A DNA stretch of 64,000 nucleotides from the NCBI GenBank assembly GCA_949358305.1, contig OX442320.1:4232259-4296258 (forward strand), read 5' to 3'. Each line of letters begins with the position of its first letter. The first letter of the stretch is position 1. The notes under the pieces are model-generated. The model was given only the letters and a program-made list of their open reading frames with translations. It ran no database searches and was not told where the DNA came from. Of this stretch, positions 45,921 to 56,207 are shown in pieces. A program made the position numbers and the translations under genes. This DNA comes from Strigamia acuminata. Lineage: Eukaryota > Arthropoda > Chilopoda > Geophilomorpha > Linotaeniidae.

Positions 45921-47571
45921 TTGTATTCTGGATTGCCATCTATCGACATTTTTGTGCACTAAGTGCACTAAATACTACCGTTGTCTATTTTCGTCACATG
46001 TAAATAAAACGAAATAAAATAATTTCAATTTTTCACCAATGGTTTTAAAGGTAATGAGTGATATTGATTTATTTTTTACAAATCGGTTTATATTATTTAT
46101 CCTCCATGTTGACCGGCACACGTGGTGCGCAGTGCTGCCGCTAAACACAACGGGAACAATCCGCGCCATTATAAAGTTCCTGTTTCAAATTCGATTTATT
46201 ACTTGTAGAATTTATTCAACGTTTTATCTCAGTTCGATTATCTTAAAACTGTTTCAAATACAAATTAAAAATATTTTAAAAATAATTATTATGCTTTGAA
46301 TAAAGAAAACGTACAATTTTTAAAGGTGATGTCATTTTTTTCCCCTTTTTTGACCGCGGATGAATACACCCGTCTGTCATTCTGCACGTCTTATGTTGTC
46401 GTAGTTGCTACGCTCACCTGTGGATTAGCAGAGATATTTTTTATCAAATCGTGGTGTTGTAATACGGTAAGTGGATTTATTTATCCTTATCCATCCCCTT
46501 GTTAATCATATCAGCGAACAACGATTGCGAATGGCTATGGGACAAAAAGTCCCGTAATAAGTTTAAAACCGCTTAAAACTTTATTATTTAACGACAACTT
46601 CGCAGAAAAGACGTTTCAAGAACAAATTCCAGCCATTTTGTCGCGAAAATCTGCAAATTTAAGCTTGAAATGAGCAATTTTAAAATTTAGAAAGAAAGTT
46701 TGTAGTGTTTATTAATTCCATCACATAATGTCTCACCCACTATATAAAGTTGAGAATTAATGACGTCATTCTAATTGGATCTTGATTTTAGATTAAGATG
46801 GCGGGGAAATAAGTTTGATCTTAAAACTGAAATTTCTTAAAGTTATTCGTGTTGATCTGTGATGAAAGTGTAAAACTAGACCGAATGGACTTCCTGCGAG
46901 GTTGGAAACGGGATTAATGTCAAGGTCAACTGAAAGTTTTCTGACCTCCGTGTTACGGTATGCTGCGATTGAAAGCTCCCGCCAACGCCTAGTGACGAAA
47001 TTGACAATTAATTTCTTTCTTTCGGTTTTATTTTATTGCATTTTATTTCTCAGGTGTAACTCGAGGAGGTGCACGAGGGTCCGTTTGTAAAGGGGGTGCT
47101 ATTTAAAAGCCTGTATGGGGTGATAACAGGTGGTGAGTCACGAAACTGGTCAAAGTACGCTGCACCTAACGGTAAAATGTAGCAGCTTGTCAGCCATTTT
47201 GGTGGAGATTTTGGCGAACCAATCGGAATCGAGGGTTTGCCGGCTACGTAATCGAATTCACGTCATGAACTCGCGCTATTGGTTAGTTGTGATGTCAAGT
47301 AACACGTGATGTCGTGATGTCTTAAATAGGCGAGTTATGGCGGGAAAACTCCGAGAAAGAGATCATTTCGCTGCCGGAGCACACCCGTCGCCGTTTAATC
47401 AGCTTTATGCATTTAATCTCGTTAATCTTAATCGCCGTTGAAGGAGAATTTAATCCGACGAGCATTTATCGCGTGTTTTACAAGTTGGGAAACAATTTTT
47501 TATAAAATTTGAAATTTGAACGGAAAAAATTGAAGGAAAAAAATATTTCTTTTTGTCTTTTAGATCAAAAA
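45921..47571 (+). promoter_or_regulatory. Intergenic DNA and upstream promoter region of p53 paralog C
   Basis: Contains a candidate non-coding exon donor at 46467 (AATACG|GTAAGT), a CRE palindrome TGACGTCA with a following GGATCTTGAT (about 46762-46785) as before paralog B, and the proximal TTAAATAG (47322-47329) with a downstream block similar to that of B (to about 47470). The coding exon acceptor is TTTTAG at 47558-47563. A block at 46905-46935 (cgggattaatgtcaaggtcaa) also has a counterpart at 40250-40270. No ORF of interest. Confidence 0.5.
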
Positions 47572-50500
47572 ATGGATAGAGTTAATGACCAATTTTCTGA
47601 CATTTGGAATCGCTTAGAGTAAGGCTCGATAAAAATCGATTTAAAATTGAATAAAAAAGTGAAAATAATTTTATAAAATAATTTGCTTTCAACAGCGCTT
47701 TTACGAGCCTCCGCGACCCAAACGGGATCATCGTCGAGGATAATGAAAGGCTCGATTTCGGTGCGGAAACCACGACGGAAGTTTCATTGGAGGAATATCG
47801 ATTGGATTTCGACAGCCAGAAGTTGGAATTGGGTTTCGATGGCCTCGTAAGTGAATTTATTGTTATTTTTCTCAAGTTGAATGTTTGAAAGTTTTGACGT
47901 GAGATGGCGCGCAATGCCGCGCCATCTGATGACCTTGTTGGGCGAGTCTAGGCAAGTCCTGGCAAGTTGAGACACAGAAAATAGGAAATAAATTTAAAAT
48001 ATAATTTTTTTTTTTAAATTTAATTATTTAAATTTAATTATTAAATAAATCACTTATTTATTTATTTTCAAAAATGTGAATTTTTGTTGATTTTAATGCA
48101 AAATAGCCAATTTTTGTTGATTTTCGTGCACAAAATAGCCAATTTTTGTTGATTTTCGTGCACAAAATAGCCAATTTTTGTTGATTTTCGTGCAAAAATG
48201 TGAAATTTTATTATTTTATTGCAAAAATGTGAATTTTTGTTGATTTTAATGCAAAAATATGAATTTTTGTTGATTTTAATGCGAAAAATGTGAATTTTTG
48301 TTGATTTTAATGCAAAAATCTGAATTTTTGTTGATTTTAATGCAAAAATCTGAATTTTTGTTGATTTTAATGCATAAATTTGAATGTTTGTTGATTTTAA
48401 TGCAAAAATGTGAAATTTTGTTGATTTTATTGCAAAAATGTGAATTTTTGTTGATTTTAATGCAAAAATGAGAATTTTTGTTGATTTTAATGCAAAATAG
48501 CCAAATTTTGTTGATTTTCATGCACAAAAAGTGAATATTTTTATTTCTAATGACGTCATCACAAATCCGGATATGGAAATGTCATAAATTGTGGTTAAAA
48601 ATAATGGTTTGCAAGTATCAACTTGTTTAAATGGGTCGAATAGTGCTCGCGATGTATCAGTGATATGTTTTGAAATTTGCGTCCACTCTGATTGGTCGGT
48701 GGGTCGAATTAGGTGGGTGAGAGCTTCCCATTGGCTGCATCTGTTGTACTTACATAATCGCGTGAGTCACCAAATGTTATTGGTTAAAAGGGAATGCAGC
48801 AGACGTGAACTTGTCGCTGGCGATCTCCAACAGTTGTGGTAACATTTCTGCTTCGATTTTACCCAAACTTGACTGTGTTTTGTGACGAGAATGACTTGTT
48901 TGTCGCGCACACGCAAAATTGCACGGATACGGAGGTGTATTAGACCCAATATGGTAAATCTACAGGTACTGGAAGCCATTACAAATTGGTTTTTTGGAAA
49001 ATTATTTATTTTTTAGTTTTTATTTCATTTTTTTGAGGTAAAATTTGGAATTTATCGTTTTTTGTTTTTATTTTTTAGTTGAATTATATGAGCAATACAC
49101 AGTCGCAGCCCCAAACGGAGGTAATGACTTGGATTTTTGTTTAATTCGATAAAACGTAAACAGATGGCGCTATAAATATTTATTTAATCGATTTATGTAT
49201 GCAGGTACAGGCGAACCAACCATCTGTGCCATTTGGACCGGTCGTACCCAACCAGGGCGTCGTACCCTCAAAGTAAAAAATAAATAAATCAATAAATACT
49301 GTATTTCCGTAATTAATTTAATTTTTCTTAGCGTTGATTATCCTGGACCGTACAATTTCACGGTAGAATTCGAAGCCCAGCCTGGAAAAGTATCAAAGTC
49401 TTTAACGTGGACCGTGAGTCATCAAATATCTTTTTAAAAAATAAAATTATATATTTTTTTCTTCTAATTTTAGTATTCGGATGCGTGTAAAAAGTTATTC
49501 GTTGGGAAGGGCAAAAAATGGCCGATTAAGGTGGTGTGTCAACAAACCCCACCGGAAGACACGTACGTGAGAGCGACGCTTGTGTACACTCAAGCGGATC
49601 ATATTTCGAAATTGGTCGCTAGATGTCCCCATCATTTGGTCGAAGTTGAAGGTAAAATATTGACTAGTTAATTTAATTTTTTTGATTAATTAAATTTGTT
49701 ATTTAGTAGACGGGAATTTTCCGGTCGAGCATGTACTTCGCAACATGGACGACGGGGCTGTTTACCAAGCCGCTGAAGATTCGAAGCGCCTGAGCGTTGC
49801 CGTGCCGTACGCGGCCCCACAAGGTAAAATACGATATTTTAAAGTTTAAACAGGAAATGATGTCATTTTTGTTTTAAAATTGAAGTAAAAATATGTTTTT
49901 TATATATTTTTTTTTTATTTTTTAGCAGGAAATTCGTTTTCAACTCTGTTTTATTCGTTTGGGTGTCTTACTTCGTGCACGGGGGGCATGAACAGACGTC
50001 CCGTTAAGATCGTATTTACTTTGGAGGAGAAGTAATATTTTTTTTTTATAAATTAGAATAGTTAAAATTAATTGTTTTGTGTTTTTTTTTTTTTATAGGG
50101 GCGGAATACTCGGCAGGGCCGTTGTTGATGTTAAGTGCTCGGCTTCGCCCGGTCGGGATCGGTTGGCCGAAGAAACTAAGTTGGCGAAAATTGAGACGAC
50201 TAAGAGACCGAGGATGAACAGGCAGAATAGCAACGGTGGGTTTTGATTAGAGTTTGGTTTTATTGGTTTTTTAAATGTGTTTTTTGGGTTTAGATTCTGG
50301 GTCGTCTGTGCGGTCTGTGACTATGGAGACGTTTATTCCACCTTTTAAGAGACCTAAGGTGGAGGGACAAGTGTTTAACATTCAGGTTTGCTTTTTTTTG
50401 GGTTTTTTTTAATCGATTTTTTTTTTAATTGATTTTTTTTGTTTTTCTTTTAATTTTAGGTTGACAATGAGGAAGATTTCAAGGTTTTGAGTAAAGTTGC

Positions 50501-51805
50501 GAGTGGATTGAAACTGTTAAGAACTCAAATGAGGTTTGTATCTTTCTAGTTGCTAATTTTTGCATGAATTTTGTCAAAATTTGATGGATTATGTTTGAAT
50601 TTCGTCAAAATTTTATTGATTTTGCACGAATTTTGTCGAAATTTGATGGATTTTGCATGAATTTTGTCAAAATTTGATTGATTTTGCACTAATTTTGTCA
50701 AAATTTGATGGATTTTGCATGAATTTTGTCAAAATTTGATTGATTTTGCACGAATTTTGTCAAAATTTGATGGATTATGTTTGAATTTTGTAAAAATTTG
50801 ATGGATTTTGTTTGAATTTCATCAAAATCTGATTGATTTTGTTTGAATTTCATCAAAAATTGATTGATTTTGCACGAATTTAGTCAAAATTTGATGGATT
50901 TTGCATGAATTTCTTCAAAATTCGATGGATTTTGTTTGAATTTCCTCAAAATTTGATGGATTTTTGCCTGAATGCGATCAATTTTGCATGAATTTCCTTA
51001 AAAAATTGAATTTTTGACAAATTATTTTTAAATCACTGTAATTTTTAGAAATATTGACAAAAATATCTTGAAAAATTCAGTTTTTTGATCTTTAATTCTT
51101 TGAACGGTCTTTCCTCTGCACTGGGTCTAATTTGGGCGAATGATCTTCTCGTTGCTTGCATTTTTCACAAGGCCAATTTAAATTTGCACTTTTTCAAAAT
51201 TAAAAACTAATAAACAAATGAATAAATCTGGATTTTTTTTTAAATGAAATTTTCAGTTGAATTGCTGGACAATGAAACGACGAAATCATCTCGTCCCGAA
51301 ACAAAAAGACCCGTCGAATTTCTTAAATAAAAATCAAAAAAATTAACACTTAAATTTCACACATATTTACTAATTTATAAACATAATGTTACTCCGCTAA
51401 TAAAAAAGTATTTATTTTTAAAAAAAAAAAAAATATTTTTAATTTTTATAAAAAAAAAGCAACAACGAAATTCCGAGCGTCTCTTCGCAATCTCAATCCC
51501 AGGAACCTCAAAGGTAATTAACAAAAAATCAATTTCATAAATAAATTATTTATTTATTCATTTATTTATTTATTTAGATTATCACAACCGGGACCATCGG
51601 GCGTCGAAAGAACCGTCAGAATGGAAGCCGACAGCAGCCAAGCCACCGACGTACGACTCAAAAATCACTAAAATAAACCAAAAATAACCAAAATAATCTT
51701 TATTAGAGTTCCGGAAACGATTCGCAACCACGCCACCGCTTACCCTGCACCATGCAGAAGATAAAACTCGTCACGAGGATAAAACGCGACCCCGAAGACG
51801 ATTAA
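47572..51805 (+). CDS. p53: p53/p63/p73-family transcription factor, paralog C (about 421-439 aa)
   Basis: Exons: 47572-47618, 47696-47846, 49079-49120, 49205-49272, 49332-49413, 49474-49651, 49707-49823, 49926-50031, 50099-50235, 50294-50385, 50460-50533, (optional 51460-51513), 51578-51650, 51707-51805; in frame with or without the optional exon. The start MDRVNDQFSDIWNRLE carries FSDIWNRL, the FxxxWxxL MDM2/TAF-binding box (human FSDLWKLL). In the DBD the zinc ligands are present (ARCPHHL; CLTSC), GGMNRRP is intact, and DVKCSASPGRDR has K at the human R273 position. The tetramerisation part is GQVFNIQVDNEEDFKVLSKV, and the basic tail is KIKLVTRIKRDPEDD. Compared with B, the exon for the second half of the DBD is split by an extra intron (49824-49925). 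An alternative 3' exon at 51257 gives an immediate stop. This copy best preserves canonical p53 architecture. Confidence 0.93.
47940..47969. promoter_or_regulatory. p53-response-element-like triple decamer, intron 2 of paralog C
   Basis: GGGCGAGTCT (47940-47949), AGGCAAGTCC (47950-47959, a perfect RRRCWWGYYY) and TGGCAAGTTG (47960-47969) abut with no spacer, followed by AGAC as in paralog B. About 790 bp before the internal promoter block. Confidence 0.7.
48055..48535. repeat. 30-bp minisatellite in p53 C intron 2
   Basis: About 15 copies of aatgcaaaaatgtgaatttt plus tgttgatttt; open frames are artefacts. Confidence 0.92.
48763..48953 (+). promoter_or_regulatory. Candidate internal (delta-N) promoter and ATG exon of paralog C
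   Basis: TGAGTCA (48763-48769) and TTAAAAGGG (48784-48792), then about 160 nt ending ACGGAGGTGTATTAGACCCA and ATATG before the donor GTAAAT (48954). The ATG at 48951-48953 would splice in phase 0 onto exon 3 (49079, reading LNYMSNTQ), producing a p53 without the FxxxWxxL box. The same block exists in paralog B. Confidence 0.6.
50545..51000. repeat. 31-bp minisatellite in p53 C intron
   Basis: About 14 copies of gattttgcatgaattttgtc plus aaaatttgatg, with variants; fills the intron after exon 50533. Confidence 0.92.
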
Positions 51806-51944
51806 AGACAGACCGGAACCGGTAAGAAATAGAAAAAATGAGGAAAAATGGCGAAAGCATTTAAAAATGTGTTGCGGAAGCTGGCGGCTCTTGCAATTCA
51901 TTTTATTCACTCGACAACGAAACCGGAACTACAAGAATTTGAAT

Positions 51945-54900
51945 TCATTTTATGTAACTTAAGTAGTAATTCGAGACTGGAGTTTGCGCACTACCGCTCA
52001 GACTCCGCGTCGGCATTCCGGTGCTGTTCTCTTCGTCCGACGAGGAAATCTCGTCCGGCTCCGTCTCGGTCGTCTCGGGGAGCGCCGCGTCCTTTCCGGC
52101 CGATTCGCGCGTCTCGGCGGTCAGTATGTCGGTTTGGGCCACGGCGGCGAGGGGCTCGAGCTCCTCTTTGGCCCGGTTGGCGCTTTCGTCGATTGCGGTG
52201 TAGAATTGGAGCATGTCGGCGTGGGATTCTTCGCTCGGGTCGAGGTTGGCGACGATCTCGTGCCAGGTGCCGGGGAGGCCCTCCCACGTCTGCGCGTCGG
52301 CCATTTTGGTGCGCAGCCATTCGCGGAGGCGGAGTTGTTCTTTGGTTAGGAGTTTTTTCGCCATTTGGAGGGTGGGTTCGGTGTTTTTTAGCTTTTGGGT
52401 GATTTCGATCACTTGTTCCAGGTAGGGGGTCGCCTAGGTTGGGTGGTGGGAGATGGGATTAAGTGGCAATTGAATTTTTGTTGTCTTAAAAGGTGGCAAA
52501 ATGATTTTTTTTTTATCTTAAAATGGAGTTTTGCATCTAAAAATGCACTTTTTAATTTTAAAATGTGCAGTTTTGCATCTAAAAGTGCATTTTTTAGCTT
52601 AAAATGTGCAGTTTTGCATCTAAAAGTGCATTTTTAGCTTAAAATGTGCAGTTTTGCATCTAAAAGTGCATTATTAGCTTAAAATACGCTGTTAAACCTA
52701 GAAATTAATTTATTTTATTTTAAAATGTGTTTTTTTCTATAAAATTTTTGCATCTAAACTTTTTTTTTTCTGTCTAAATAGGTGCGATCGTGGTACCCCA
52801 CATACAATCCTGCTCACATTGGCAACTTTTTTTGGTTTTGAAGTCATAAAGTTATGTGATAAAAATGTGCCAAAATTAAACTATTTTTTTAAAGCTATGT
52901 GATAAATCAGTAATAAATATTTTGGAATTTTTTGATGTAACCGCGATCATTATCTAATCATACTTATAAAATGGAAAACATAAACAACAAATAGAGATGT
53001 AGAAATCACACTTGCACAACATTTTAGAGTAAAATAATGTTGGTGTGTTTAGTTTTGTGGGTGGAGTATGGTTTAGTTTTTAACGGCCAAGCCCAAAATG
53101 GCTGCTGCACTAGTTAGAGCGGGACTAGAACATCAAATGGTTACACACCCAATTCTGTTTTTACACGATTTTGATTTAACACGGTCTAGAAAAATTAATT
53201 CAATTCCGTTTTCACATTAATTTCTTGCGATAAAAAATGTCGTCTTTTTAAAATTTGATTTAAATTTTAAGGAAAAATATTTTCATCAAATGTAGTTTTC
53301 CAGGAAATAGTTAGGGAATTTCATTCGTTTGTTGTCCAGGAAATAGTTAGGGAATTTCCCTTGTTTGTTGTTCAGGAAATAGTTAGGGAATTTCCCTTGT
53401 TTGTTGTTCAGGAAATATTTAGGGAATTTCCATTTTTGTGTTTTTTAAACGGCTTTTTTCTGGAACGTATCTCCCGTGTAAAAACAGTTGGGTGAAATAA
53501 TTTCATTTACTTTGTCGGTGGCACAGAAGTGGTGGAGAATACCCAAGACCAGGAAAAGACTCGTCACTTCGAAGATGGTTATGTATTTCCGGCAAATTTT
53601 TTCCATGAAACTCCGAACAGTCACAACCATTTCGAGCTGTTCGGATACTGAAGCGAAAGAAAGTTTGTTAGTTCAACGTACATAAACAATAAAGAATTGA
53701 CACAACACGAGAATTTAAAGGCGCCATTAACCCGCGGAGGCATAAGGCTATACGCGTTTAGAGACAACCAAACTACATCTCGGGTGAAATTTGTAGTAAC
53801 TGACCACTTATTTAATTAAATATTCAACTTGGAAATCGTTTGGTACACGCAATCCGTGCACGTGTTGTAATTACAAATGGCTCCAGCATAACGTACGTCT
53901 CCGAGGGTTAAAAACGTGATTAATACACGAATGAGATCCTTCTTCGATGTCATAATTGAATTCTTCCGTCTCTTTTTGGTCGAGGTACGCAGTCACGATT
54001 GGCGTTAGATGTTTGTGAGCAACCTTGATGACCTTTCCGAAAAACGAATAAGCCGCCGGTGATTTGTCAAGAAAACTTAATCCCAGATGCAGATAACCCC
54101 ACATTGTTTGGATGCTCTCGGGTCCCCACTGTTCGGCTGCGTAGTACAGCTATGAGACGATCGAAGGAATTAAAACGGTGGCAAAATAGGCCGAAGAGCT
54201 TCTTACGTGTTCCGCTAAGGCATCTCTGCTTTCTTCCACCTGCTCTTTAGCCTCGCAGATTCTTCCTAGCACTTTAAACAGGGAAAATTTGACCGTATTT
54301 GTGACTTCGCCTTTCTGCAGACACCACAAAGCTTGGCTCATGTAATCTTCGGCTTGTTCGAGTCTATTGTTACCTATTTCAAAAGGAAGACGAATTGACG
54401 TATTTGTCTGAAATGACTTCTCTAATGCATCTCTACGAAGTCAATTAAGATTGAAATTGAAATCACTTGTTTGACTTATAAAAGCAACCTCTGGTTGGTC
54501 ATTCATACCTAAACATCCCTCGATGATTCGGCAGTAGGTTGGGATGATTTCGGGTGATGTGGCCCCGTAGATTTCAATGACCCATCTGAGTTCCTGCATT
54601 ATCACGGGCAATGCTTGTTTGTAGTTCTTTACAAACAGGAATTTGTTTCCATTTTCTTGGCAAATATTTAACACGTCGTGCTAAATGTGAGAAGTGAAAA
54701 ACTTTAGTTTGTCAGTTCAAATTTGATTAAAATGTGAGCTAACTCTTAAAGTAATAAGCCTGTCTTTGTATTGCTGTCTCTCAATGTCAGTGACAAAAAT
54801 TGGAACGGTTTTATGTATTTGTTTCAATCTGCTGCAAACATCCTTGTGAATTGCATTCCAGTCAGTGATCCTGTGTTTATCAGAACTGAAATTGACATTG

Positions 54901-55102
54901 GCATTAAATTAGTTTGTTTTATAAATTTTATGGGTTTGTTTTCATACCAATAGATAGCATAGTGACAGTATTTGCATTCTATTTGACCAGGTTGACTGCA
55001 AATAGCACAGTGCACCTTCTTTTTTGTACAATTTTGCATGTTGAAAGGCTGGAGAAATGGAAGATTTAAAAATACATCTGTTGAGTCAGGGCATTGTTTC
55101 AA
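51945..55102 (-). CDS. ZMYND12: ZMYND12 homolog, MYND finger plus TPR-like protein (494 aa)
   Basis: Exons 5' to 3': 55102-54948, 54885-54744, 54680-54509, 54373-54207, 54149-53927, 53647-53511, 52433-51945 (1485 nt in frame). The MYND zinc finger spans the first two exons: CAIC...CKYC..AIYC followed by H...C, with TDWNAIHKDVCSRL matching the vertebrate ADWDSIHEKIC. Then come helical TPR-type repeats (YGATSPEIIPTYCRIIEGCL; QAEDYMSQALWCLQ, cf. vertebrate QAEEYLFQAQW). ZMYND12 is an axonemal protein needed for sperm flagella in mammals; the role here is inferred. The last exon starts with the conserved helix (ATPYLEQVIEITQKL) but extends about 120 residues beyond the usual C-terminus with an acidic tail (SSSDEENS). 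The start could be 55102 or the internal ATG at 55039. It ends 140 bp from the 3' end of p53 C (convergent). Confidence 0.9.
52500..52690. repeat. 40/41-bp minisatellite in ZMYND12 last intron
   Basis: Four to five copies of ttttgcatctaaaagtgcat plus ttttagcttaaaatgtgcag. Confidence 0.9.
52700..53510. repeat. Remainder of ZMYND12 intron with a 36-bp repeat
   Basis: AT-rich with no coding signal. At 53300-53430 there are four copies of a 36-bp unit containing caggaaatagttagggaatt. Confidence 0.7.
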
Positions 55103-56207
55103 ACTGATAGCATTGTATGCTTTTCATGCCATTGTTGTCTGATGTTACTAAGCAAGCTAATGACTTTGATCACTTGATGCAAACAGCCAATCAATTGTTT
55201 TATGTTTCACTATCAAGTGTTTTTCTGGACTTATCATTGCATCAAATGCTGTTTATTCGAGGTTAATTTAGAGCCTTCAACACCTGGGCTGGATATTCAG
55301 AGATGTGAAGTGATAAAAATGAGTAATAAAACAATTATTCATCAGGATTGGTATAATTTTGCAAGGCCAGGATTTCCAAGATAAAAGCTCAAAAAGGAAA
55401 AATTCTCCATTCTTCTGCAATTCTTCTGCAAACACAGGCCTAGACACTGACAAATTAGGCCTACAAGACGGGTTGTGATGTGACCATCATAGACGGTAAG
55501 TAAACGGCAGAGCAGTTATTTATTTATTTATTCGCACTCCAATGGAGTAAAAGAAAAAGTTACAGGAAAATATTTGGGTGGTTTGTCCCAGTGTCCCGAG
55601 AAAGTTTTCGCTGAATTATTTTGGCAGTTTGGATTCCGGCGTGTGTCGTCCAGGTTTTACATTTACCCGGACAACGTATTTCGTATTGCGCCCCACCTCA
55701 GTCACATTTTTTAAAAATTGTATCGTTTTGTTAAAAGTTGTTCTTAGAACTAGACAAATTTCCTTGTGAAATACACAAAACACTTCCCCGTTGTAAATCA
55801 AACAAACGCAGTGAATCAGTCAAAACAAAAAACGGATCTGCTGCTTGCACTGCAAAGATCAATGGCACACAGTCATGGTCACGAGGCTATATGACGTCAC
55901 CTATAAATAAACACGAATGGCGTGACATCTACCGGATATTACGTCAATCCTTTTTGGAATGGCGTACTGAAAGCCAAAAGCAGTGAAAGATCTAACACAC
56001 TATCATGTCCTCCGCAGCGATTTGATAATCCAATCGAGAAATGTCACACTAAACGACACAAACTGCGCTCCGAGAAACACTAAATCAATTATTCAATTCA
56101 ACGAAAAGGTCAGAAAAAAAGAAAAATGTACAAACGACACATATGTTTTAATTAATTTTCCATTTTTATTAATTTGAATTTAAATATTGTTTTTATTCGT
56201 TGACAGA
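55103..56207. promoter_or_regulatory. Divergent region ZMYND12 / RNFT
   Basis: No clear ORF. TGACGTCA (about 55892-55899) is followed by CTATAAATAAAC (55900-55911), a CRE plus TATA-like pair pointing toward RNFT. A GACGGTAAGTAAACGG donor-like site lies at about 55493. A (TTTA)n run is at 55518-55535. The RNFT coding exon acceptor is at 56206. Confidence 0.45.
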
